Positions 30,926 through 39,493 are shown, counted from the stretch's first letter. The stretch is DNA of 42,007 nt from Lentzea kentuckyensis (GCF_002150765.1 NZ_MUYM01000080.1:1-42007), one strand, 5' to 3'. A program made the numbers and translations. Notes: generated by a model from the sequence alone, not told the origin.

Positions 30926-32062
30926 ATGCGCACCCCGGTAACCGTGCTGTCCGGCTTTCTGGGCGCCGGCAAGACCACCCTGCTCAACCACGTCCTCGCC
31001 AACCGCGAGGGCAGGCGCGTGGCCGTGATCGTGAACGACATGAGCGAGGTCAACATCGACGCGGCGCTGGTCGCCGGTCAGGGCACCCTCGACCGCACCA
31101 CCGAACGACTGGTCGAGCTCACCAACGGCTGCATCTGCTGCACGCTGCGCGAAGACCTGCTCGACAGCGTCGGCGAGCTGGCGCGCTCGGGCCGGTTCGA
31201 CACGATCCTGATCGAGTCCACCGGCATCTCCGAGCCCATGCCGGTGGCCGCGACGTTCGACTGGACCTTCGAGGACGGCACGAGCCTGTCCGATCACGCC
31301 CGGCTGGACACGATGGTGACCCTCGTCGACGCCGCGGGTTTCCTGCGCGAACTCACCCTCGGCGACCGCCTCGACGCCCGCGACCTGGAGGCCGCCGACG
31401 GCGACGAGCGCTCGATCTCGGACCTGCTCGTGGACCAGGTGGAGTTCGCCGACGTTCTGGTGGTGAACAAGACGGACCTCGTTCCGGCCGTCGATCTGGC
31501 GAGGCTCGACGCCCTGCTGCGGCGGCTCAACCCGTCCGCCCGCCTCCTGCACACGCGTCAGGGCGTAGTGCCGCTGTCCGAGGTGCTCGACACCGGCCGC
31601 TACGACCCGATCACCGCCGCGCAGGCACCCGGCTGGGCGGCGGAGCTCGCGGGCGGACACACCCCGGAGACCGAGGAGTACGGGATCAGGTCGGTCACCT
31701 ACCGCGCCTCCAGGCCGTTCCATCCGCAGCGCCTGATGGAGGCACTCGCGGACTGGGAAGGTGTGTTGCGCAGCAAGGGTTTCTGTCACATCGCCACCCG
31801 GCCGGACGTGCTGGCCGTGTGGTCGCAGGCCGGGCCCAACCTGGTGCTGGAGCCTGGTCAGCTGCTCGATGTCCCGCAGGCCCGGCAGGAGCTGGTGTTC
31901 ATCGGGGTCGACCTCGACGTGACCGAACCGGCGCGCCGCCTGGACGCCGCACTGCTCACCGATGCGGAGCTGGCGGCCGGGCCGGAGGCGTGGCGGACGT
32001 TCGAGGACCCGTTGCCGGAATGGGACATCAGCGAACTGCACGACCACTCGACCCCGGGCTGA
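30926..32062 (+). CDS. COG0523 GTPase, putative zinc metallochaperone
   Basis: A 378-aa G3E-family GTPase. Walker A is LSGFLGAGKTTLLNHVL, the metal-binding motif is NGCICCTLRED (CxCC), Walker B/switch is ILIESTGISEP, and the base-recognition motif is VVNKTDL. The C-terminal CobW domain is complete (ASRPFHPQRLMEALADW). Members hand zinc to client proteins when zinc is scarce. ATG 30926 directly abuts the TAG of the upstream gene, so the pair is one operon under the Zur-like box. Confidence 0.93.
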   Translation: MRTPVTVLSGFLGAGKTTLLNHVLANREGRRVAVIVNDMSEVNIDAALVAGQGTLDRTTERLVELTNGCICCTLREDLLDSVGELARSGRFDTILIESTGISEPMPVAATFDWTFEDGTSLSDHARLDTMVTLVDAAGFLRELTLGDRLDARDLEAADGDERSISDLLVDQVEFADVLVVNKTDLVPAVDLARLDALLRRLNPSARLLHTRQGVVPLSEVLDTGRYDPITAAQAPGWAAELAGGHTPETEEYGIRSVTYRASRPFHPQRLMEALADWEGVLRSKGFCHIATRPDVLAVWSQAGPNLVLEPGQLLDVPQARQELVFIGVDLDVTEPARRLDAALLTDAELAAGPEAWRTFEDPLPEWDISELHDHSTPG

Positions 32063-32098
32063 TCCAGCGCGCGAACCGAATCGCGGTCACGTGGAATC

Positions 32099-32142
32099 GC
32101 CGTAGCGAAACCCGGCACTGTGCCGATATCGCCGACAGCGAC
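32099..32142 (+). promoter_or_regulatory. 44-bp upstream element, copy 1
   Basis: This element starts GCCGTAGCGAAA, contains CGGCAC and the palindromic CGATATCG core, and ends CAGCGAC. It matches 33196-33239 at 37 of 44 positions without gaps. Translated in the frame of the following gene the two copies give unrelated residues, so the conservation is at DNA level and suggests a shared promoter or operator. It ends 21 bases before the start of the double-TIR gene. Confidence 0.6.
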
Positions 32143-32163
32143 GATCACGCGAGCGAGGTGCAC

Positions 32164-33000
32164 GTGACCAAGGTCTTCCTCAGCTACGCCGCCGAGGACA
32201 ACGGCGTGGCCAGGACCCTCGCGGCACTGCTCCGGCGGCAGGGCTTCGATGTGTACTGGTTCGAGCAGACCGACACAAGGCCATTCGCCCAGGCGCTGGC
32301 GGACGAACTCGGCGCGGCCGATCGGTTCGTCGTCCTGTTCTCGCGCCACTACCAGCGGTCCAAGTGGCGCATGACCGAGTGGACCGCCGCTTTCCGGCTG
32401 TCCACGGGATCGACGCCCAACCGCCCGGTGATCACTGTCTGCGAGGTCGGCGACTTCGACGAACCGGTGCCGGTGTTCCTCGGCAACTACGCGCGGCACG
32501 ACCTGCGGACGCCGACGGAGGCGAAGCTGCTCGCGCTGCTCAGCACTTTCGGAGTGGAACCCGCGCCGTCCAGGACGGACAAGGGCAGGGGTGGGCCCCG
32601 CCGCGTGTTCCTGAGCCACTCGCACGACGACCGGGACCGGTTCGTGCTGGCGCTCGCCAAGTCACTCGACGACAACGACGTGGAGGTCTGGCTGGACCGC
32701 GACGACATGCCCCTGGGCCATGACATCGCTGAAGTCGTGTTCGAACAGATCAACAGCGTCGACGCCTTCGTGGTCGTGGTGTCCGACCACACCCGGGACT
32801 CGAACTGGGTGCGCATGGAGGTCAACATGGCTGTCCGGCGAGCCCACCGCGACGGGTCCTTCCCCGTGATCTGCGCCAGACTGGACGGAGTCGCCACTCC
32901 ACCAGCGCTGAGCGGCGTGTCGTCGATCAAGATCAGCGCATCCCTGGACCACACGGCCCACCTGGACAAGATCCTCCAGGCGATCCGCCGGACGTCGTAG
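32164..33000 (+). CDS. double TIR-domain protein
   Basis: A 278-aa protein made of two TIR domains and little else. TIR 1 (about 1-110): TKVFLSYAAEDNGVARTLAALL ... SKWRMTEWTAAF, with the candidate catalytic Glu in MTEW. TIR 2 (about 143-278): RRVFLSHSHDDRDRFVLALA ... WLDRDDMPLGHDI ... SNWVRMEVNMAV, with the Glu in MEV. Keeping both glutamates fits NAD+-cleaving or cyclic-ADP-ribose-making TIRs, though scaffold roles exist. GTG 32164 is chosen from its GAGGTG ribosome site and the matching start of the next TIR gene. The first TIR is very close to that of the next gene (shared FVVL..SRHYQ, RPVITVCEVGDFDEPV and FLGNYARHDLR), so a local duplication is likely. Confidence 0.87.
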   Translation: MTKVFLSYAAEDNGVARTLAALLRRQGFDVYWFEQTDTRPFAQALADELGAADRFVVLFSRHYQRSKWRMTEWTAAFRLSTGSTPNRPVITVCEVGDFDEPVPVFLGNYARHDLRTPTEAKLLALLSTFGVEPAPSRTDKGRGGPRRVFLSHSHDDRDRFVLALAKSLDDNDVEVWLDRDDMPLGHDIAEVVFEQINSVDAFVVVVSDHTRDSNWVRMEVNMAVRRAHRDGSFPVICARLDGVATPPALSGVSSIKISASLDHTAHLDKILQAIRRTS

Positions 33001-33018
33001 GCCAGATCGTTTCCGCAC

Positions 33019-33037
33019 CTATTCGAATATCGAATAG
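33019..33037. terminator. AT-rich hairpin after the double-TIR gene
   Basis: CTATTCG and CGAATAG are perfect 7-base arms around AATAT, beginning 18 bases after the stop codon. The AT content is unusual here. It may form a terminator hairpin or be an operator for the next gene; there is no T-run. Confidence 0.35.
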
Positions 33038-33065
33038 AATTCGTGGTCGATCGGAATACCGCCCG

Positions 33066-33089
33066 GTGAACCGCTCTGCTCCGGTTCAC
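33066..33089. terminator. hairpin in the gap between TIR genes
   Basis: GTGAACCG and CGGTTCAC form a perfect 8-bp stem with an 8-base loop, 65 bases after the double-TIR stop. It could end that transcript. The rest of the 297-base gap (33001-33297) holds the AT-rich hairpin at 33019 and the 44-bp element at 33196; I see no convincing small gene in it. Confidence 0.4.
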
Positions 33090-33195
33090 GTACTCGCCTG
33101 CGTACCGGTAAGGTCCGCGACCTGCGAGTCCGGCAAGGCCGAACGGGTGAAAAATGCCGAATTCCCGTCAACCAGGTCAAACAATCGTCGAGGGT

Positions 33196-33239
33196 GCCGT
33201 AGCGAAATTCGGCACGGGGTCGATATCGCGGGCAGCGAC
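33196..33239 (+). promoter_or_regulatory. 44-bp upstream element, copy 2
   Basis: Second copy of the element at 32099-32142, 37 of 44 positions identical, with the same GCCGTAGCGAAA start, CGATATCG core and CAGCGAC end. It ends 58 bases before the TIR-STAND start. Two copies before two TIR genes imply either co-regulation or duplication of a promoter-gene unit. Confidence 0.6.
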
Positions 33240-33297
33240 CTGGACGGGGGCATCTGCCGGCGGTCGGGTCACGGACGATCGCGGGAACGAGGTGCAG

Positions 33298-35115
33298 GTG
33301 ACCAGGGTCTTCCTCAGCTACGCCGAAGAGGACGGCAGCGCGGCCAGGACGCTTGCGGCACTGCTCGGACAGCACGGCTTCGACGTGTTCTGGTACGAGG
33401 AGACCAATCGGGGCGAGTGGGTCGCGGCCCTTTCCGACGAACTGCGCAAGGCCGACCGGTTCGTCGTGCTCCTTTCGAGCCACTACCAGCAATCCGAGTG
33501 GTGCACGAAGGAGTGGCTCACCGCGTACCGGATGGCCGTCGACCCCAAGATCAAGCGGCCGGTCATCACGGTGTGCGAGGTCGGCGACTTCGACGAGCCG
33601 GTGGAACCGTTCCTCGGCAACTACGCGCGGCACGACCTGCGGGCGCTCACGGAGGCGAAGCTGGCCGGGCTGCTCGCGACGTTCGGGGTGCAGGCCGCGC
33701 CGCCCGACGGCGGGCGGTTCCGCAACCGCGAGCAGGAGCTGACCAACCTGCTCGACGCGCTGAGCCTGTCGAGCGGGCAGGACCTGTGGGTGGTCGCGGC
33801 GCCGCCCCGGATGGGCAAGTCGTGGTTCCTGCGGGAGGTCGAGCGGCGGCTGACGGCCAGGAGCTGGGGTGAGACGCGGTTGCTCGACCTGGCGCGGTGG
33901 CCCGAGTTGTGGGGTGCGCCCGCCAAGGTCGTGGTCGAGCTGATGGGCGTGAACGTCGAGCCGGAGGGCGATTCGCTGACCGAGGACGAGGTCGAGGACA
34001 TCGCCCGCGAGGTCAGCAAACGCGGCAACAACCAGCTGTACCTGCTCGACAGCGCGGAACGACTCGACCGCGCTACGGCGGCAAAGGTGCGGAGTGCGTT
34101 GACCGCTGTCTACACGCACCTCGTCGAACGGCGGATGCGCAAGCGGTTCAGCGTGATCATCGGGACGCGCCGGCCCAACGGATGGCACGGGCTCGGGCGG
34201 TACGCGCAGTGCCGCTTCATCACCCTGAGCCTGTCGGAGTTCAAGCTCGACGTGATCGAGCAGGCCGTGCGCGACGGCGTGCCCGACGCCGATGACGGTC
34301 TGGTCAGGAGGTCCGCCGTCGCACTCCAGCGGGAGAGCGACGGGCTGCCCGCGTTACTCAGTGCCTGGATGGACTGGGCGTACAAGGCGAACCTGATCGG
34401 AATCGAGCGGGGCCTGCGCAAGTCGTCGACCTTCGACGCGGTCACCGCGAAGTACGTGCGGACGGACCTCCTGACGCACGACGTGCTCTTCCCGTCCGGC
34501 GTCACGAACGCCCCCGCCGCCAAGGAAGCGCTGGACCACGCGCTCAAAGCGCTGGCCCCCTACCGTTTGATCACCCAGTCCCACCTGAAGTTCCACTACG
34601 ACAGCGACGAAGCGCTGCGCGACGACGCGACCTCGGCCGGCTGGAACATGCGTGAACTGTGGGCCGCCCTCAACTCGACGTCGTTGCTGGAACCCAGGTC
34701 CAGTCTGTGGCGCGTGATCAATCCGCCGATCCGGCGAGTGCTGTACCGCTACTACTACCGCACCGACGGCGAACGGGCGTCCGCGCACGAAGGAGCGAAG
34801 TGGTGCTACCAGAAGTGGACCGTCAACCAGGCGGGTAGCGAGCAGGTCGTGATGATGGTCGAATGCCTGTGGCACGAGCTGTGCGGCCAGCTGTTGCAAC
34901 AACCATCGCGGCTGCACGAGACGTTGCCCGAGACGGCCGGACAGTTGGCGAAGGACTTCCTCAACTCCGACCTGTACGACCCGCGCGAGTTCGCGGAGTG
35001 CGTGCACGAGCTGCTCATCGACGACCACGAGTTCCAGCTCACCCTGCACGACCACACCGGCCTGTTCCAGGAAGTGCTGTCGGCCATCGACACGGCAGTC
35101 TCGGAGGGCACATGA
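33298..35115 (+). CDS. TIR-STAND ATPase
   Basis: A 605-aa protein. Residues about 1-125 are a TIR domain (TRVFLSYAEEDGSAARTLAALL, FVVLLSSHYQQSEWCTKEWLTAYR) with the catalytic-type Glu in TKEW. About 140-400 is a P-loop ATPase with Walker A VVAAPPRMGKSWFL (Lys near 171), Walker B QLYLLDSAERL and a FSVIIGTRRP sensor-like strand. The rest is helical and winged-helix-like. GTG 33298 matches the double-TIR gene in both ribosome site and first residues; the longer frame from 33154 runs through the 44-bp element and is rejected. It overlaps the STAND-TPR gene by ATGA. The layout suits a sensor that switches on TIR activity when triggered, as in bacterial TIR-STAND immunity; no data here prove defence. 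Confidence 0.87.
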   Translation: MTRVFLSYAEEDGSAARTLAALLGQHGFDVFWYEETNRGEWVAALSDELRKADRFVVLLSSHYQQSEWCTKEWLTAYRMAVDPKIKRPVITVCEVGDFDEPVEPFLGNYARHDLRALTEAKLAGLLATFGVQAAPPDGGRFRNREQELTNLLDALSLSSGQDLWVVAAPPRMGKSWFLREVERRLTARSWGETRLLDLARWPELWGAPAKVVVELMGVNVEPEGDSLTEDEVEDIAREVSKRGNNQLYLLDSAERLDRATAAKVRSALTAVYTHLVERRMRKRFSVIIGTRRPNGWHGLGRYAQCRFITLSLSEFKLDVIEQAVRDGVPDADDGLVRRSAVALQRESDGLPALLSAWMDWAYKANLIGIERGLRKSSTFDAVTAKYVRTDLLTHDVLFPSGVTNAPAAKEALDHALKALAPYRLITQSHLKFHYDSDEALRDDATSAGWNMRELWAALNSTSLLEPRSSLWRVINPPIRRVLYRYYYRTDGERASAHEGAKWCYQKWTVNQAGSEQVVMMVECLWHELCGQLLQQPSRLHETLPETAGQLAKDFLNSDLYDPREFAECVHELLIDDHEFQLTLHDHTGLFQEVLSAIDTAVSEGT

Positions 35116-37982
35116 CTTGGCGCGGCACCGAGAACGACCACTTCTACATCGGGCGCGCGGAGGAACGCGCGGTCCTCGGTGTCGTCGACGAGGTGCGCGA
35201 GGACGGCACCAGCCGGGCGGTGCTGCTGTACGGGCCGGGCGGGGTCGGCAAGACGAGGCTGGTGCGAGAGCTCGCGGACCGCGGGCACGACGGCGTGGTG
35301 TGGATGCCGCCGATCGACGTCGACGACTCGGAGTACTGGCTGCTGACCAACCTCGAGCACGACATCGCGGTGCGGCTGGACCCGGAGCACGTGTACTTCG
35401 AGAAGTACTTCCACCAGGCGGCGTCGTTCGAGGACGTCACCCGGCAGCGGATCGGGCTGGAGACGATCAAGGGGCATCTCGAACGGCTCAACGAGCAGTT
35501 CGTGGACTGCTACCGCGCGTTCGTCACGGCCAGCGGCACCACCGTGGTGATCACACTGGACACCGTCGAGGCCGTGCGCGGCATGTCGTCGTTCCTGGTG
35601 AAGCTGACACAGTGGATGAAGGAGCTGCCCTCCACGGCGTTCGTCGTGTCCGGAAGGCCTGCGCGGGAAGAGGATCCGCTGCAGGAACAACTCGGCGGCG
35701 TGCACCGGCCGTTGGACACGACGGTCGTCGAACTGGGCGGCTTCAGCGGTGCCGAGATCGCGGCCTACTTCGACGCGGGACCGTTGCGGGGCTCGCTCAC
35801 CGAGGCCGAGCGCGACCGGCTGGCCGAGCTGACCGAGGGGCATCCGCTCTGGCTCGCGCTGGCCGTCGCCTACCTCGTGCACCAGGACCCGCCGCGGGAG
35901 ATGACCGAGGACGGCGAGATCACCGACAAGCGGCGTGACCTGTTCCGGCGGCGGCTGATCACACCGTTCCGCGACACCGGGTTCTGGGCGGAGGCGATCA
36001 AACGGCTCGCCGTGGTACGACACAGCGTGAACCAGACGATCTGGCAGCAGCTCATGCACGACCGGGGGCTGCCCGCGGACGCCGCGTCGTGGGACGAGGC
36101 GTGGGAACTGCTGCTCGCCCGGCCGTGGGTCCGGCCGCGCGCGAACCAGCGTTACGTGACGTTGCACGACGCGCTGGCGGAGGAGCTCGCTCAGCGGCTG
36201 ATTCCCTTGGAGGACAGGGACGAGACATGGCGGACCGCGCTCTGGGAGAACGCCGTGCGGGCGTACTCGGAACTGCACCGCAAGAAGAGCTCGGAGCAGC
36301 AACGCGAGCTGGAGGCGTTGCCCGAACGCATGAACACCATGCCGAACACGGGCGACGAGGCGTTGCGCGAGCTGGTGCGCCTGCCCGCCGACAAGCGTGA
36401 GCTGGACCAGATCCGCACCGCCGAACTGCACTACCGGATGCTGCTGTCCTTCGAGGACGGCACCGACCGGTTCATCGAGTTGCACGAGGAAGCCGCGCAG
36501 GACAACGATCTGCTGTTCCAGGAACTCATCTGCCACGAACTGGAGCGGTTCCTGCCGCGAGCCAGGTTCACGGCGCCGCTGGACGACGTGCTCGGCGTCG
36601 TCGTGCGGAGGTTCCAGCGCTGGCTGACCGACCAGGCACCGGTGCGGTACCTGGAGATCACGCTGATCATCGCGTCGTTCCTGACCCACAACGAACAGCC
36701 CGCGGCCGCGATGGAGCTGCTGCAGGACGTGCCGCTGCGGGGCGCGGGGCCGGAGATGCGGTATCGGCTGGCGAACGAGCGCGGCAACGCCTGCATGCGC
36801 ATCCCGGACCGAATCGCCGACGCGAAGGTGTTCTTCCAGGAAGCGCAACGCCAGGCGGAGGAGCTCCCGTTGCCGGCACAGGCACGGCGGGTCGCGCAGG
36901 CGAACAAGGAGCTCGGCTTCTTCTACCGCAACATCGGCCAGTGGCAGGACGCGGACGACTCCTACCGGCGCGCACGAGACACTCTCGCCAAAGTACTCGG
37001 CCCCGGCAGCTCGCATGACATCCGCGAGGAGATGGCGTCGATCCAGACGAACTGGGCGTATCTCAAGGCGCTTCGCGGCTCCTACGTCGAGGCCCGCAAC
37101 CTGGTGGAGAGCGCGATCCGGGTCCGGGAACGGCTCGGCATCAGGCTCGGTGTCGGCATCTCACTCAGCGTGTCCGGTGAGGTGCACCGCTACGAGCGGA
37201 ACTTCCGCGAGGCGTGGCAGGACTACCGCGATGCCGAGACGATCTTCCAGGCGCACAGCAGCTGGGCGTGGCTGGGGCAGATCTACCAGGAGCAGGCGAT
37301 CTGCCTGTTCCAGGCCGACCAGGCGGGCATCGTGCTCGCGGAAGACCCGCTGGAGCGGGCGCGGTCGCTGGCGGAGCGCTCCATGGAGATCTGCCGTGAC
37401 CGTGCGATCCGAGGCTATCCGTCCGCGTTGAACAGGGCCGGCCGGATCGTCGGTACGACCGATGTGGACACCGGGCTCGAGTATCTGCGGTTGTCCATCA
37501 TCGCGGCGAAACGGATCGCTGACGGCTGGTTCCTCTCCGCGAACATCATCGAGTACGTCGAGCTCGCGTATCGCGCGTGGTACGAGAGCGGGAGACAGAC
37601 CTATCGCGACAACCTCGAGGCGCTGACCGGTGACGTGCTCGAGGCGATCGCCCGGTACGGGTTCCTCGATCTGCAGGGCAGGTGGGAGCTCATGCGGGGG
37701 CACCTGGCCGCGCAGGACGCGTTGCCCAGCCGGGATCTGGTGAGCCTGCACCGAGCCGTCCAGCACTACGGCACGGGGTTCTCCCTCCTCGCCGACCTGC
37801 GAGTCGGCTCGCACGGCGCCGCCGCCATCGCCACGGAGTTCGCCAGGTTTCAGCGCGTGTACGACGAGCTTCCGGACGAAGTGAAGATCGAGTGGTATAC
37901 GGTTCTGCGCCATATGTGGACGGCGGAGAACGAGCAGAAGCAGTTCACGTCATTGCTCGCCCGTCTCGAACAGCTCTACTGA
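35112..37982 (+). CDS. STAND (NB-ARC/AAA-like) ATPase with TPR-like repeats
   Basis: A 956-aa protein. A short N-terminus leads to Walker A YGPGGVGKTRLV (about 38-49) and Walker B TVVITLDTVEAV (near 145), then a winged-helix region with RYVTLHDALAEELAQRLIP (near 345). From about 520 to 950 the chain is helical with TPR-like pairs, e.g. RVAQANKELGFFYRNIGQWQ and EMASIQTNWAYLKALRGSYVE. ATG 35112 overlaps the TGA of the TIR-STAND gene, so the two are co-translated and may work as a split sensor/effector pair. The frame upstream to 34863 is a shadow. The triggering ligand is unknown. Confidence 0.85.
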   Translation: MTWRGTENDHFYIGRAEERAVLGVVDEVREDGTSRAVLLYGPGGVGKTRLVRELADRGHDGVVWMPPIDVDDSEYWLLTNLEHDIAVRLDPEHVYFEKYFHQAASFEDVTRQRIGLETIKGHLERLNEQFVDCYRAFVTASGTTVVITLDTVEAVRGMSSFLVKLTQWMKELPSTAFVVSGRPAREEDPLQEQLGGVHRPLDTTVVELGGFSGAEIAAYFDAGPLRGSLTEAERDRLAELTEGHPLWLALAVAYLVHQDPPREMTEDGEITDKRRDLFRRRLITPFRDTGFWAEAIKRLAVVRHSVNQTIWQQLMHDRGLPADAASWDEAWELLLARPWVRPRANQRYVTLHDALAEELAQRLIPLEDRDETWRTALWENAVRAYSELHRKKSSEQQRELEALPERMNTMPNTGDEALRELVRLPADKRELDQIRTAELHYRMLLSFEDGTDRFIELHEEAAQDNDLLFQELICHELERFLPRARFTAPLDDVLGVVVRRFQRWLTDQAPVRYLEITLIIASFLTHNEQPAAAMELLQDVPLRGAGPEMRYRLANERGNACMRIPDRIADAKVFFQEAQRQAEELPLPAQARRVAQANKELGFFYRNIGQWQDADDSYRRARDTLAKVLGPGSSHDIREEMASIQTNWAYLKALRGSYVEARNLVESAIRVRERLGIRLGVGISLSVSGEVHRYERNFREAWQDYRDAETIFQAHSSWAWLGQIYQEQAICLFQADQAGIVLAEDPLERARSLAERSMEICRDRAIRGYPSALNRAGRIVGTTDVDTGLEYLRLSIIAAKRIADGWFLSANIIEYVELAYRAWYESGRQTYRDNLEALTGDVLEAIARYGFLDLQGRWELMRGHLAAQDALPSRDLVSLHRAVQHYGTGFSLLADLRVGSHGAAAIATEFARFQRVYDELPDEVKIEWYTVLRHMWTAENEQKQFTSLLARLEQLY

Positions 37983-38008
37983 TTCCCCGCCGCAGGAGGC
38001 AGTGCACC

Positions 38009-39493
38009 ATGAGTTCGACCGGCGTCCGGGCGTTCGCGTTGTCCAGCTACGACGTGCCGCACGGGCACGAGCTGGTCGTGCGCAGTTGCGAGGACTGCGC
38101 CTGCCCCACCAGCGGCGCGCGCTCGACGCGTCCGGAGAGGACAGTCCACTCCGGACGCCCACTGGTGCGTTCGCGGGACGTGCTGGAGATGCCGCTGGAC
38201 TCGGAGCACTGGGTGTTGTTCGCCCCGCAGGGCAACGGCGGCGTGGTGGTGGTGAACGAACGCGGCCTGGACGTCTTCCGGCAGTTCCGCTCCCCCGTCG
38301 CGCCGCGGGACCTCGCCGGGCACGACCAGGAGGCCGTCACGCAGGTGGTGCGCCGGCTGGCCGAGCAGGACCTCGTGCACGAACCGGGCAAGCCCGCGGT
38401 CGCGTCGTTCACCGAGTCGCGTGAGCTCACGGCGTGGCTGCACGTGACGAACGCCTGCAACCTGCGCTGCACGTACTGCTACGTGCACAAGTCGTCCGAC
38501 GAGATGGACACCGCGCTCGCGAAGTCCAGTGTGGACGCCCTCGTCGATTCCGCCCTGCGGCACGGTTTCCGCGCGTTGCGGCTGAAGTACGCGGGCGGCG
38601 AGGCCAGTCTGAACGCCGCGGTGCTGCTGGAGCTGCACGACCACGCGGTGGCGCGGTGTGCCGAACACGGACTCGACCTGAGCGCGGTGGTGCTGAGCAA
38701 CGGCGTCGCGCTCCCCCCTCGCTTCACGCGCGACCTGCTGCAGCGGTCGATCAGGGTGATGATCTCGCTGGACAGCCTCGGCGAGACGCACGACGCCCAG
38801 CGCCCGACGCTCGGCGGCAAGCCGTCCGCGCACCTGGTGATGCGCACGATCGACCAGTTGATCGAGCGCGGCCTGCCGCCGCACCTGTCGATCACGATCA
38901 CGTCCGGCAACACCGCGGACATCGCATCGGTCGTCCGGTTCGCGCTGGCCAGGGACCTGACGTTCAGCTTCAACTTCTTCCGCGACAACGCCTGCACGGG
39001 CGACGCCTCCGGACTGCGCTACGAGCAGGAGGCGATGGTCGACGGCGTGGCGGACGCGTTCGCGGCGATCGAGGAGGCCATGCCGCCGTGGAGCGTGCTG
39101 GGTTCCGTGCTCGACCGCGGCCAGCTGGTCGAGCCGCGCCGCAAGGCGTGCGGGGTGGGCGACGACTACGTGGTGATCGACCAGAGCGGGGCGATCTCCC
39201 AGTGCCACATGGAACTCGGCTCCCCGGTCGGGCACGTCGGCGCGGACGACCCGATCACCGCGGTGCGCCGGCCCGGCATCCGCAACCTGCTGGCCGAGGA
39301 GAAGGAAGGCTGCCGCGACTGCACGTGGCGCAACTGGTGCTCAGGCGGATGCTCGGTGGCGACGTTCCGCGCGACCGGCCGGTTCGACGTGCGGTCGCCG
39401 AACTGCGGTATCTACAAGGCGATCTACCCGGCCGCGCTCCGGCTGGAGGGCCTGCGGGTGCTCCGGTTCGCGGAGTCCGGTTCACCTTCCTGA
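38009..39493 (+). CDS. radical SAM/SPASM protein, putative peptide-modifying enzyme
   Basis: A 494-aa radical SAM enzyme. The [4Fe-4S] motif is CNLRCTYC (Cys150, 154, 157), followed by LKYAGGEASLN (the GGE loop). The C-terminal SPASM region has Cys in KACGVGDDY, SQCHMEL, GCRDCTWRNWCSGGCSV and SPNCGIYKA, enough for two auxiliary clusters. Residues about 61-135 look like a peptide-binding winged-helix/RRE-type region (HWVLFAPQGNGGVVVVNERG). The first 60 residues carry Cys27, 30 and 32 in RSCEDCACPTSG. It follows the STAND-TPR gene by 26 bases, with AGGAGG before ATG 38009. SPASM enzymes typically modify ribosomal peptides; no precursor gene is visible nearby. Confidence 0.9.
   Translation: MSSTGVRAFALSSYDVPHGHELVVRSCEDCACPTSGARSTRPERTVHSGRPLVRSRDVLEMPLDSEHWVLFAPQGNGGVVVVNERGLDVFRQFRSPVAPRDLAGHDQEAVTQVVRRLAEQDLVHEPGKPAVASFTESRELTAWLHVTNACNLRCTYCYVHKSSDEMDTALAKSSVDALVDSALRHGFRALRLKYAGGEASLNAAVLLELHDHAVARCAEHGLDLSAVVLSNGVALPPRFTRDLLQRSIRVMISLDSLGETHDAQRPTLGGKPSAHLVMRTIDQLIERGLPPHLSITITSGNTADIASVVRFALARDLTFSFNFFRDNACTGDASGLRYEQEAMVDGVADAFAAIEEAMPPWSVLGSVLDRGQLVEPRRKACGVGDDYVVIDQSGAISQCHMELGSPVGHVGADDPITAVRRPGIRNLLAEEKEGCRDCTWRNWCSGGCSVATFRATGRFDVRSPNCGIYKAIYPAALRLEGLRVLRFAESGSPS

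Noticed and set aside
33154..33297. N-terminal extension of the TIR-STAND protein, or a small upstream gene
   Set aside because: It crosses the conserved 44-bp DNA element, and the residues are not shared with the double-TIR protein; GTG 33298 gives matching starts for both TIR proteins.
33066..33872. Possible RiPP precursor or gene starting in the gap between TIR genes
   Set aside because: The frame begins within a hairpin, runs antiphase into the TIR-STAND gene and ends without an FxSxx or other precursor signature.
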